Notes: generated from the letters alone by a model not told the origin. Counted from the stretch's first letter, positions 38,658 through 47,673 are shown. The stretch: DNA of 49,159 nucleotides from an uncultured Schlesneria sp. (GCA_903899985.1 CAIULL010000153.1:1-49159), one strand, 5' to 3'. Translations and numbers: made by a program.

Positions 38658-39617
38658 ATGTCGACGAGAAGTGATTCGAAGGAACTGATTTGGTTTGTCA
38701 CCGGCGCGATCGGGTTACTGATTGCCTTTTTCACGGTGCTCCTGCTGCGCGGGGAACGTGACCCGGTTGCTCAAATCGCCTTCAAAGAAAAGCGGATCGC
38801 TGCCGTCAATGCGATGCGATTATCGCTCGCCGCCGCTTCCGAAGCACAAAACAGCGCCGTCATGTCGACCGGAGAACAGGATTCGAAAACATTCGCCGAG
38901 GAAGCTCGTCTGGCGACGGAGGCCTTGGAACGAGGACAGGTCGAACTCGAACAACTTCTCAAAGAACATGCTGGGACAAAAGAAGCACAAGTCGGCCCGC
39001 GTGAAGCAGAATTGATGAAACGAGTTGCCGAATCCTTGCGTGAGTTCCATCAAATCGACGATCAACTGATGGATCTCGCCACGCAAAACTCCAATCGCAA
39101 AGCATTCAGTCTCGCTTTTGGTCCGGCGATGAAGCTTCTGAAAGAGGTAGATGAACCACTCTCCCGCATCATCGCGGATTCCTCGAACCTCCCTTCCGAC
39201 GCCAGGGTGCGAGTCTTGCAATTGGCAGGTGAAGTACGGGTGGGAATTCTTCGTATCCAGGTCCTGTTGCTGCCGCACATTGCAGAAGCCAACGACCAGA
39301 AAATGGACGAATTGGAGCTGCAATTATCCGCCGAAGACAAAAAAGTCCGCGAGCATTTCACCGAACTCAGCTCACTGTTATCAGAGAGTGACAAATCGAA
39401 TATCGAGCGGACAGCATCGCTCTACGCAGAATTCGAAAACCTGAAATCCGAAATCATCAAACTGTCACGCCAGAATACAGATTTGCGATCCGTCGCAATC
39501 GCGTTAAAGGAAAAACGCAAAGCGATGCTCGCCTGTCAGGACGCCTTAGGTGCCCTCGAAAACGCCATTCGAGCCGAATCAATCACCTCCACGATCCCAT
39601 CGGGCCGAGTGCCGTAG
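38658..39617 (+). CDS. Membrane-anchored helical protein, four-helix-bundle sensor-like
   Basis: 319 aa from the ATG at 38658 ('MSTRSDSKELIWF'), taken because the membrane helix 'LIWFVTGAIGLLIAFFTVLLL' follows at residues 9-29; no strong ribosome-binding site is seen. The remainder is almost wholly alpha-helical with charged heptad-like segments ('RLATEALERGQVELEQLLKEH', 'LYAEFENLKSEIIKLSRQN'). This resembles the 4HB_MCP sensor bundle of chemoreceptors and kinases, but there is no second membrane helix, HAMP or output domain. It is probably a single-pass protein with an extracytoplasmic helical bundle. It lies 485 bp upstream of the nucleotide-signalling genes on the same strand; whether it belongs with them is unknown. 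Confidence 0.7.
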   Translation: MSTRSDSKELIWFVTGAIGLLIAFFTVLLLRGERDPVAQIAFKEKRIAAVNAMRLSLAAASEAQNSAVMSTGEQDSKTFAEEARLATEALERGQVELEQLLKEHAGTKEAQVGPREAELMKRVAESLREFHQIDDQLMDLATQNSNRKAFSLAFGPAMKLLKEVDEPLSRIIADSSNLPSDARVRVLQLAGEVRVGILRIQVLLLPHIAEANDQKMDELELQLSAEDKKVREHFTELSSLLSESDKSNIERTASLYAEFENLKSEIIKLSRQNTDLRSVAIALKEKRKAMLACQDALGALENAIRAESITSTIPSGRVP

Positions 39618-40102
39618 TGGGTTGACCAGATTAATTTTTCGGGTCGTGTCGCTTCAATGACGTTGAGCCAGATTTCGTGGTTTGGTGTCTCGTCAAAATT
39701 GATTCGTCGCTCGTCTTCTCGCGTCTCCGCTTATGCGAATACTTTGTAGAATGCACCCTTATTGCAAGTGTTCAGGTTGTTGAAGTCGAAGCTGATTGAA
39801 GGGAATTTCGCGTTTTCAGCCTTCGCACGCCCTCAAAAATCCCGTCGATCTTTGTACGGCGATGTTGCAAACCAGTTCGCTGACAGCCAGATATTGGTTT
39901 GGAATTCACGCAAGCTGAAATGGCGGATAGTGTTCTATTGTTGGAAAATGTGTATTTCCGCATTTGCTTTAACTCAACGCTCGTGGGAGAATTCTACATT
40001 CGACGGTTCTCGGACATTGTAACTCGAACAAAGTAACGTCAAATTCGTTCGCTCTGTTTAGCTGTTGTATCATAAGAGTTCGCGCATTGGGTGGTTCTAC
40101 GT
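39618..40102 (+). other. Upstream region of the nucleotide-signalling genes
   Basis: About 485 bp without a convincing gene; a short frame at 39762-40022 has no ribosome-binding site or family. A weak -10-like TATCAT at 40068-40073 lies about 30 bp before the start codon of the cyclase gene, with TTCGTT near 40044-40049 as a poor -35. No terminator was recognised after the preceding gene. Confidence 0.4.
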
Positions 40103-43100
40103 ATGAGCATCAGTTACATCGTTTTCTGCAGGATCGTTGGACTGAAGGAGCTGCATAATGATGAGCTGTCCGCTGCTGTCGATGCGCTTTCATTCGCGGT
40201 CAAAGAAGCGTGCGAAGCAGCCAATAAAGAAGCAAACCCCGCGAGAATCCACAGCAGCGTTTATGGCAGGCTATTGGTCGTTTCTTGGCCCGTTGCAGAG
40301 GTGCTGGAGATCGCTCAGGTCATCCTTAAACGAGCTGCTAGTGCAGGAGTGGGTCTTGCGATCGGAATTGCTTCTGGTCGAGTCGTAAAGACGGAAGACG
40401 TCCCTGGAGACAACGTGGCGGGGGTGGCAGTCAATCGGGCTGCACGACTCGCTCACCTAGACAGAAGCGACGGGAAAATCGCTGTTGAAGAGGAAGTCGT
40501 TCATGACCATCTGGTTAACAGGCGCGAGAATGCAAAACTTTTTGGCCGAAAACCCCTAACAGGCACTGTCAAGCATACGGAGCTCGAATACCGCTGGCTG
40601 AAAGTCAAACGTGAGGCCGTTAGAGAATTGCGTCTTGGTTCCAATGCACCGAATCCCAAACTTGCTCATATTGTCGTATACGACATTGTTGGCTTCTCAA
40701 AATTAGGGATTGAGGAGCTCCGCGAGGCGGTAGGCCGAATGCAAGAAGCAGTACAAGGTGCTTTCCTGGCGATCGGGAGAAACGCTGGAGAAGGGTTTTG
40801 GTATGCGCCAGCAGGTGACGGTGGCGTTGTTGTATTTGAGGAACTCCACGTAGCATGGACCTTTGCCAAGGAGTTTCGCAAGCGAGCCGAAGGGACGATC
40901 AGCGCACGTGTCGGGGTTGCAACTGGCCAGGTTGTTGTCTTGGACAGTTTGCCGGTTGGTTCTGGGATCATACAGGCAGATGCAATGTCTGCATTGCCTG
41001 GCATCGCTCAGATTTGTGTGAGCAAGCGCTTTTGGAAAGATCTTGGAACTTCGTTCCAAGCTGGCTGGGACTCAGTTGTTCACTCGAAAAATGCAAACGC
41101 TTTCGTGCTGAGAGAAACGATAAGCCCACCAGAAGCGACCGTAATGTCGGAATCGTCTGCAGGCAAGGCCCCTGCAGGTGCTTCGACTCACGTTTCACCC
41201 TCGGCTGCGAAAACAGTTTTTCCAGAGACTTCCGCTAAGGCAGAGTCGTCTGCGGGTGAACCGCGGAAGGGTGCATCAATGGATGCTTTACCCACTCCGA
41301 AGCGGTGCCTTGTGGTGCTTTCTAATGCCGAGGAGAAAGCTCAATATACGCTGAAAACGGCGGTCACAGGTGCCATCGAGTTGCTAAACGCGAAGGGGCC
41401 AATCGGATTTGCGCCCATCGAATTCCAATTAGCAACAGATACAATCAGCTCGACGGCTGCTTTTGAAAAGGCGACCCGAGACCTTTGTGAGGCGGAGGTC
41501 GCCGTGTTCGATATCACCGGATACGAACCCGCTGTGATGTTGCTTATAGGGATCCGAGCGGTCGTTCGCCGAGGTGTCTCGATTCTCAGTCTGGGAGGTC
41601 CACTGTCGCTGTCGAGCATTGACGAATTGCCGTTTAACATCAAGGATGCCAACCTTGTTTCTCACGCAGAAGGGCGGCAGAGAGACGGCATTCCGCCTGA
41701 AGAGCGTATCATGAAACGCATCGAGGAGGGTATGAAGCAAGTAGGCTCGCCGGAGTATCTCGACTTACCCGCATATGACGCCGTTCGGAACCTACCGGGG
41801 AATGAGAGGACCACGATTCCCGCGGTCGAGTGTGTGCTCACGTTGGTCTCATTTCGCGAGGGTTACGTCAATAGAAATTGGGATAAAGTCATATTTCCGG
41901 CCTTGCGACATCAGCAAAAGGTACTGCGGCAAAAGACTGCCCGCTTGCCCGGTATTGCGAGCGAAGTGAGTCCGCCTCGTTATGGAATTGTACGAAGCGT
42001 AGATATTGATTCACCACGTTTGGTTTCGTCAGCAATTTATGGTTTCATTCGAAGGGCAGCCCTTTGCGTCGCTGACTGGACCGACTTGCGTGCGAATGTT
42101 TTTTTCGAGCTAGGTGTTCGGCTGGCTGCGAGCTCTAAACCGGTCGTCTGCTTGATCGATAATGACCAATTAGAAGTGCTACGCAGCAAGGTGCCAACTA
42201 AGAAGGCCGTCGGAAGCACGCCTGATCGCGCCAAGCTGAACGAAGTGCTCAGTAGACTTCGTGCATTTGCGCCACAGGTGGGCGCACTGATCAAACTTTT
42301 TCGGTGTGAAAGCTATGAATCTGAGCGGCCGGACACGTGGAAGGCTTTTGCTTGGATTTTTGATGATATTATGCCGGTTCCGGCGATCGAAGCGAGTCGG
42401 GCCGTGATCAGGTCTGCTATCGATATCGCCGCCGAACCGGCTGCAATCCCAGTTCACCGAGAGTTGATGTGGTCAGCGCTTCGATTCGCCACAGACGAAA
42501 CGAAGTCGGTTTCATGTGTCCTTTACGACAACGATCAACTCGAATCGCTCGCGCGAAATGCATTGCGCGATCGTATGCTGGCAGCCTGGACACAAATAGA
42601 ACCATTTTCAGACGAAGAGATACTTAGCGATGTCCGACTTTGGGAGGATTGGACCACGATCGTGCGATACGTTTCCGAACACGTGAAAGCTCGGGATCCA
42701 GCGGGATATGAACGCATTGAATCGGTTGCCCAACGTGGGGGCGCGAAAAAGCAGAATGCGCGGACTTCTGATCAGGCAATAATGGACGCCCGCAGCAACC
42801 GCGACTTGAATAAATTCGATGCGGCGTTGTCTGATCTTGGCCATGCAATCAAGCTTCTCGAGACAAAACTTGTTGACGTTCGTGGTGTTGATCGCGAAAT
42901 AATCGTCGGGAAGTTGGCGGACTGCCTGGGCATGCAAGGAGGGGTTCTACGCCGCATGGGAAAGCATCCGGAAGCGTTAGCGAAATTCCAGGCGGGTTTA
43001 GTGTACGAGCAATCGCTCGGCAAAGATACTTACAACCTCAGTAACGTGGTCGCTGAACGTGTAATTGCATCCCCAGCTTCATTGCCACAACTGTTGGATA

Positions 43101-43384
43101 CGGTGATCGCTGATTTTTACAATCAGCTCGAAGCTCAGAAAAAGGACCGGGACAATCAGTGGTGGTATCACGCGGATTGGGGAATGTATCACCTGCTGCA
43201 CGGGAAATATGGAGACGCGGAGCAAAGCTATAAACGGTTCGGCAACAAACTGAGAAAGCGAGATTACGAAGCGATTCTAGGTGTACTCCAGCGTATGCGT
43301 GCCGCCTTGGAACCGGTCAATGCGCCAATTGCAGAGAAAATCGCGAAGGCAATCGACTTCCTGACCATCAGACTTCAAGAATAG
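40103..43384 (+). CDS. Dual cyclase-homology, dual TIR/NDT-like, TPR signalling protein
   Basis: 1093 aa from the ATG at 40103 (GGGTGG 8 nt upstream; GTG at 40091 also in frame; residues below count from that GTG). Two cyclase-homology domains. CHD1 (about 6-175) keeps the transition-state pair N115 and R119 in 'VNRAARL' but lacks both metal-binding Asp residues. CHD2 (about 190-345) keeps D198 ('YDIVGFSKL') and D243 ('AGDGG') but lacks the Asn/Arg. Together they could form one composite site, like C1/C2 of animal adenylyl cyclases. A Ser/Ala/Pro-rich linker follows. Then two Rossmann-like domains of TIR/nucleoside-deoxyribosyltransferase type: 'VAVFDITGYEPAVMLLIG' (about 405-560, Glu missing) and 'VADWTDLRANVFFELG' (about 585-740, E673 kept). 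The C-terminal 200 residues are TPR-like. No membrane segment. Confidence 0.8.
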   Translation: MSISYIVFCRIVGLKELHNDELSAAVDALSFAVKEACEAANKEANPARIHSSVYGRLLVVSWPVAEVLEIAQVILKRAASAGVGLAIGIASGRVVKTEDVPGDNVAGVAVNRAARLAHLDRSDGKIAVEEEVVHDHLVNRRENAKLFGRKPLTGTVKHTELEYRWLKVKREAVRELRLGSNAPNPKLAHIVVYDIVGFSKLGIEELREAVGRMQEAVQGAFLAIGRNAGEGFWYAPAGDGGVVVFEELHVAWTFAKEFRKRAEGTISARVGVATGQVVVLDSLPVGSGIIQADAMSALPGIAQICVSKRFWKDLGTSFQAGWDSVVHSKNANAFVLRETISPPEATVMSESSAGKAPAGASTHVSPSAAKTVFPETSAKAESSAGEPRKGASMDALPTPKRCLVVLSNAEEKAQYTLKTAVTGAIELLNAKGPIGFAPIEFQLATDTISSTAAFEKATRDLCEAEVAVFDITGYEPAVMLLIGIRAVVRRGVSILSLGGPLSLSSIDELPFNIKDANLVSHAEGRQRDGIPPEERIMKRIEEGMKQVGSPEYLDLPAYDAVRNLPGNERTTIPAVECVLTLVSFREGYVNRNWDKVIFPALRHQQKVLRQKTARLPGIASEVSPPRYGIVRSVDIDSPRLVSSAIYGFIRRAALCVADWTDLRANVFFELGVRLAASSKPVVCLIDNDQLEVLRSKVPTKKAVGSTPDRAKLNEVLSRLRAFAPQVGALIKLFRCESYESERPDTWKAFAWIFDDIMPVPAIEASRAVIRSAIDIAAEPAAIPVHRELMWSALRFATDETKSVSCVLYDNDQLESLARNALRDRMLAAWTQIEPFSDEEILSDVRLWEDWTTIVRYVSEHVKARDPAGYERIESVAQRGGAKKQNARTSDQAIMDARSNRDLNKFDAALSDLGHAIKLLETKLVDVRGVDREIIVGKLADCLGMQGGVLRRMGKHPEALAKFQAGLVYEQSLGKDTYNLSNVVAERVIASPASLPQLLDTVIADFYNQLEAQKKDRDNQWWYHADWGMYHLLHGKYGDAEQSYKRFGNKLRKRDYEAILGVLQRMRAALEPVNAPIAEKIAKAIDFLTIRLQE

Positions 43385-43622
43385 GCCCGTTTGACTTAAT
43401 GACTGCGAACTTCCCAATCCTTGGCAGTCTCTGCATATATCGAATTTGAACCGTGCCAATGTGGGAGATGATTCGCCAAGTAGCGCCTTGATTTGATGAA
43501 ACGCTCGTCACTGAAAGATCTATCGCGGGCCTGAGCATCAACGATGAGTGTTCAAACTTCTGTCGGATTAACACAATCTTCGCGATACAAAGAGCGTTGT
43601 AAGTCATTTCACGGTATTTTCC

Positions 43623-45566
43623 ATGTCTGAAATCATTATTGATGAACTCGTCGAAAAGCTGATACGAGCTGGGATGGATTTTCCCGCAGTGATGGAAAAC
43701 TATCGAAGTTCAGATATGCCCGCTTCGAGCAATTCGCTTCGGCTCTGTAATGTAGTAAGAAAATTGATCACAAAAGGCAATTCTCGAATTGCGTTCGAGC
43801 TGGCGCGATCGGAAACTGTGATCCAAAAGTCATTCAAGACCGAAGACGATTTTGAGTTGGAATACTTGAGCGCATTGGCGCTTTCACGCGGCGGAAATAT
43901 TTTCGGCGCCGAGTCGATTGTTTCCAAATTGTTATTAGAGTCAGGATTGTCTGGAGCGATAAAAAGTGACGTCCTCAGTTTAAAAGCACGTTTGCTCAAA
44001 GACCAGGTGCGACTCAAGTCATGCACCCGCCGAAATGCGTTGGCGAACGAATCGGCAACTGCTTACGAACAAGCATACGAAATCACCCCCAGCGATCTCT
44101 ATCCAGCCATCAATGCGGCAACCATGTGGAAAATCGCTGGTTCGCAAGAAAAAAGTCGCGTACTTGCACAGACAGTTTGCGAGCAAATCCTTGCGACGAA
44201 TATCGGAAAGCTGCCTGATAACTATTGGGATGTTGCGACCCTCGGCGAGTCGTTGCTTCTATTGGGAAAAATCGAAGATGCCAGTCAGGTTTATCAACAT
44301 GCCGTTAAATTGGCGGGAACACGGTATGGTGACATTGCTAGTATGGCTAGCCAACTTCGATTACTCGAAAATGATATTCCTGAGGTGACATCGATCTTAA
44401 CGGCTTTCGACGTTGGCCGGGTCGTCGTTTTTTCTGGCAGTATGATGAGAACGTCCATTAAGGAATCCCTTCTGATTTCCTCCCAATCGGCATGCCAGTT
44501 ACCTGCAGATAATACCATTCGCAAGCATATTCGATCGAAGCTGTCCGAGTTGAAATGCCGAATCGCCTATTCCTCAGTCGCTTGCGGGTGCGACATCATC
44601 TTTTGCGAAGTCGCACTGGAATTAGGGATCGAACTCAGGATTGTCTTGCCATTTCATCTCGATGACTTTTACCGGACAAGCGTCGATTTCGGACTTCCGG
44701 AATATGCCTGTTGGAAGACACGTTGCGATGTGATTATCAATTCGGATGTTCACGTCTACTACTCGACGCGCGATCCATTTCTAAATGACAATTTGCTCTT
44801 TGAATTCGCAAACGACGTCATGCAAGGACTGGCGATCACAGAAGCTGCCGAATTCGGATCAAATGCAATATCGCTAATTATCACTGATCGCTCCCTCATA
44901 GGACGTCGAGGTGGGGCGAATCAGTTTCTCGAGAAATGGACGGCACAAGGACGAGAAGCCGTCGTAGTTGATCTTGCAGAAATCTGCCTAATACAAACTG
45001 AAGCCTCGGTTGTGACGGAAAGTGTCAGTGGGGTACGCGAAATCAAATCCATGTTATTCGCAGATGTCAAAGGCTTCAGCAGGTTGCAGGAAGAGCAAAA
45101 TTTGACGTTCTTTCTGCACTTTCTCAAAGAAGTGGCCGAAATACTTAAGCAAGCGAAGGTCCCACCGATTTTTAAAAACACCTGGGGCGACGGCTTGTTT
45201 CTCGTGTTTGAAAACGCGTCTGACTGTGCCGACCTGGCGCTTCAATTGTGCGAGCGAATTAGCAATCTCGACTTCAAATCCCTAGGTCTGCCCGGCGATT
45301 TAATGGTCCGAGTCGGAATTCACGCAGGCCCAGTCTTCCGATGGGCCGACCCAATCATGCAGAAGGAAAGCTTCTTTGGCAGTCACGTCAATCGAGCGGC
45401 TCGAATCGAACCGGTAACAATGCCCGGCTGCGTCTACGCAAGCGAGCAAATGGCGGCCCTCCTCGCCATTACAGAAAATTCCCCCTTCCGCTGCGAATAC
45501 GTAGGAAAAATGGACCTCGCAAAAGGTTTTGACACATGTAGCTTATTCCATGTTCTGAGAGCGTAA
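43623..45566 (+). CDS. DUF4071-like TPR, SLOG-like and class III nucleotide cyclase protein
   Basis: 647 aa. Residues about 40-255 are TPR-like with the TRAFs-binding/DUF4071 signature ('YPAINAATMWKIAGS', 'NYWDVATLGESLLLLGKIEDA'). Residues about 265-460 resemble a SLOG nucleotide-binding domain: 'RVVVFSGSM', 'YSSVACGCDIIFCEVALELGIELRIVLPF' and an Asp after the Cys-Gly-Cys. Residues about 474-640 form a class III cyclase domain with both metal-binding Asp (D481 in 'FADVKGF', D523 in 'WGDG') and the N590/R594 pair ('VNRAARIE'). The base-selecting positions are Asn (in 'NTWGDG') and Ser (in 'SFFGSHVN'), unlike Lys/Asp of adenylate or Glu/Cys of guanylate cyclases, so the product base is open. 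It probably makes a cyclic nucleotide on a signal sensed by the TPR/SLOG part. Gap to the previous gene 238 nt. Confidence 0.85.
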   Translation: MSEIIIDELVEKLIRAGMDFPAVMENYRSSDMPASSNSLRLCNVVRKLITKGNSRIAFELARSETVIQKSFKTEDDFELEYLSALALSRGGNIFGAESIVSKLLLESGLSGAIKSDVLSLKARLLKDQVRLKSCTRRNALANESATAYEQAYEITPSDLYPAINAATMWKIAGSQEKSRVLAQTVCEQILATNIGKLPDNYWDVATLGESLLLLGKIEDASQVYQHAVKLAGTRYGDIASMASQLRLLENDIPEVTSILTAFDVGRVVVFSGSMMRTSIKESLLISSQSACQLPADNTIRKHIRSKLSELKCRIAYSSVACGCDIIFCEVALELGIELRIVLPFHLDDFYRTSVDFGLPEYACWKTRCDVIINSDVHVYYSTRDPFLNDNLLFEFANDVMQGLAITEAAEFGSNAISLIITDRSLIGRRGGANQFLEKWTAQGREAVVVDLAEICLIQTEASVVTESVSGVREIKSMLFADVKGFSRLQEEQNLTFFLHFLKEVAEILKQAKVPPIFKNTWGDGLFLVFENASDCADLALQLCERISNLDFKSLGLPGDLMVRVGIHAGPVFRWADPIMQKESFFGSHVNRAARIEPVTMPGCVYASEQMAALLAITENSPFRCEYVGKMDLAKGFDTCSLFHVLRA

Positions 45567-45664
45567 CGTCATCGACTGACGCGGTCGCTTGTTCTCCCTT
45601 GGGATGTGGTGAATGTGTTTCAATTGAGCAATGTCTGATACTTGCCTCTGCACGGTGTTTTTGA

Positions 45665-45979
45665 ATGAGTCGAAGCGGAGAAATCATAATAAAAACTTAC
45701 AAACCTCATTCCCTGGATATTTCCAATGTCGAAATTCCCCCGTCACTGAGTCCACTCTTGGAGAAACTAGCCGAGAATGCACACGAAGTCTGGGCGGCTC
45801 AACGTATTGCGGATGGCTGGACTTATGGCGCAAAACGGGATGATGGGGATAAAAAGCATCCTTGTCTTGTTCCTTACGATCAACTTCCGGAATCCGAAAA
45901 GGAATACGATCGAAAAACCTCGGCAGAGTCGCTCAAGGCCATTCTGACCATGGGCTATCGAATCGAGAAAATCCGTTGA
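45665..45979 (+). CDS. Stand-alone RyR-domain protein
   Basis: 104 aa. It is a nearly pure RyR domain (ryanodine-receptor repeat, Pfam RyR): 'LAENAHEVWAAQRIADGWTYG', 'RDDGDKKHPCLVPYDQLPESEKEYDRKT' and 'LKAILTMGYRIEKI'. Prokaryotic RyR domains are known from comparative genomics to co-occur with SLOG and other nucleotide-linked signalling domains and are thought to bind a ligand, but no biochemical role is established. It lies 98 nt after the SLOG-cyclase gene on the same strand, so probable co-transcription; the ribosome-binding site is weak. A ligand-sensing or effector-partner role is inference. Confidence 0.88.
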   Translation: MSRSGEIIIKTYKPHSLDISNVEIPPSLSPLLEKLAENAHEVWAAQRIADGWTYGAKRDDGDKKHPCLVPYDQLPESEKEYDRKTSAESLKAILTMGYRIEKIR

Positions 45980-46133
45980 TTTCAGTACTGCCAGCGTGGT
46001 GTCGAATTTAATCGCATTCTTCGGAAAATCGTTGTTTCTTTTCTCTGTCATTTCTTTATGATTAACGGTTGTTGATGCTTCGCAGTGGGCGGCAGAAATT
46101 TTGTGAGTTGTAGCGGTTTGGAGTTTGCTCTCA

Positions 46134-47534
46134 ATGTCGTTCCATCGGCACGGATCTGATCATGCTTTTGCTTCGTTACAACCACGGGAACTGGAAGGGG
46201 TGACCGTTCTTGGTCGGCGGAGTATGCTCAAAGCCGGACTGGCCGGAATGGCAGGGCTTTCTCTGCCTGGCTTGTTGGCGGCCAGGGAACAAGCTGTTTC
46301 CTCAACCGGTCAGTCGCCTCGTCAGAAGAGCGTGATTCTGGTCTGGATGACGGGTGGCCCCAGTCATATCGACACCCTGGATATGAAGCCTTCGGCACCG
46401 ATCGAAATTCGGGGTCCCTTTTCACCGATTTCCACCGCTTTGCCTGGCGTGCAAATCTGCGAGTACCTGCCACTTCAGGCGGCGATGCTCGATAAGATGA
46501 CGATCATTCGATCTGTCGATTGTCGTTCCTCAAACCATGAACCGAACATGGTGATGCAGACGGCCAATCGTGAGGCTGAGCCTCGAATCAATCGCGAAGC
46601 GGATAAGTTTCCCGCCCTGGCATCGATTATTGCCCGGCAGCGTCTGGAACAGGTACCGGACTTGCCACCGTATGTCGTGCTGAACATGAAATCGCGATCG
46701 CACGTCGCCTGGGGTGGATATCTTGGTAAAGCCTACGATCCGTTTCTGGGAAGCGAAGTCGGCAAGCTATTCTCACTACCAGGTGGGCTGACAGCGGATC
46801 GACTGCAATCTCGGCGGCAATTGACGACCGATCTTGATCGCCTGCGCCGGGACCTTGATTTGTCGGGTTCGATGGAAGCTTCGAACAAGTTTACTCAACA
46901 AGCGGTGAGCATGGTGACGGGCGAGAAAGCTCGCAATGCGTTTGATATCGCTCAAGAACCAGAAGCGATTCGACAGCGGTATGGCGAACATGAATGGTGC
47001 CGGCAAGCGTTACTGGCTCGGCGTCTGGTCGAATCCGGCGTCAGTTTTGTCACGATTGATCTGAGTCATCACGGGGCCTCAGGGACGTGGGACACTCATG
47101 GGGATAATATTCCCCCTTACGGTGGCATCTGGAACGGATTGCGTCCGTTGCTCCCCGTTTTTGATCGGCTGATCACAACGCTGGTGAGTGACCTGGAAGA
47201 ACGAGGACTTCTGGATGATGTGCTGGTGCTGGCGATGGGCGAGTTTGGCCGAACGCCAAAAATCGGGACTCAAGGGAGTTCTGATGGGCGGGATCACTGG
47301 CCGGTTGTGATGTCGATGACGGTGGCGGGTGGCGGATTCCGGCACGGGCAAGTCATCGGTTCGTCGGATCGAGATGCGGGACAAATCAAGGAACGACCGG
47401 TGACACCAGGTGATCTCGCCGCCACGATCTTTCATCACATGGGGGTCCCGCAGGAAGCGTCCTATCTCGATAGCCGTGGTCGACCGCGAATTGTCATCGA
47501 TCAGGGAAAGCCGATCGCCGAACTGTGTGGTTGA
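46134..47534 (+). CDS. DUF1501 Tat-exported sulfatase-like protein
   Basis: 466 aa from the ATG at 46134 (GGAG 10 nt upstream). The N-terminus has a Tat signal, 'LGRRSMLKAGLAGMAGLSLPG'. DUF1501 is related in fold to alkaline phosphatase/sulfatases, and its markers are clear: 'SVILVWMTGGPSHIDTLDMKP', 'GSWDTHGDN'-type text in 'ASGTWDTHGDNIPPYGG', and 'VLAMGEFGRTPKIG'. Planctomycetes usually encode these next to PSCyt1/DUF1553 proteins; here the DUF1553 gene is 16 kb away. Substrate unknown. It marks the right edge of the accessory region. Confidence 0.93.
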   Translation: MSFHRHGSDHAFASLQPRELEGVTVLGRRSMLKAGLAGMAGLSLPGLLAAREQAVSSTGQSPRQKSVILVWMTGGPSHIDTLDMKPSAPIEIRGPFSPISTALPGVQICEYLPLQAAMLDKMTIIRSVDCRSSNHEPNMVMQTANREAEPRINREADKFPALASIIARQRLEQVPDLPPYVVLNMKSRSHVAWGGYLGKAYDPFLGSEVGKLFSLPGGLTADRLQSRRQLTTDLDRLRRDLDLSGSMEASNKFTQQAVSMVTGEKARNAFDIAQEPEAIRQRYGEHEWCRQALLARRLVESGVSFVTIDLSHHGASGTWDTHGDNIPPYGGIWNGLRPLLPVFDRLITTLVSDLEERGLLDDVLVLAMGEFGRTPKIGTQGSSDGRDHWPVVMSMTVAGGGFRHGQVIGSSDRDAGQIKERPVTPGDLAATIFHHMGVPQEASYLDSRGRPRIVIDQGKPIAELCG

Positions 47535-47673
47535 TGTGTCCGGCTTTGTCAGAGAAGAGAAGGGAACACTGATCTTCGCTAATCTGCACTAATAAGACAT
47601 AAAATGCAGAAATACAAAACGCGAATGTCAGCGTGCGAATGTTGGTAGAAGCCGCAATATTGAAAGATCCGGG

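Noticed and set aside
39762-40022. 86-aa frame upstream of the dual-cyclase gene
   Set aside because: No ribosome-binding site and no domain; treated as intergenic.
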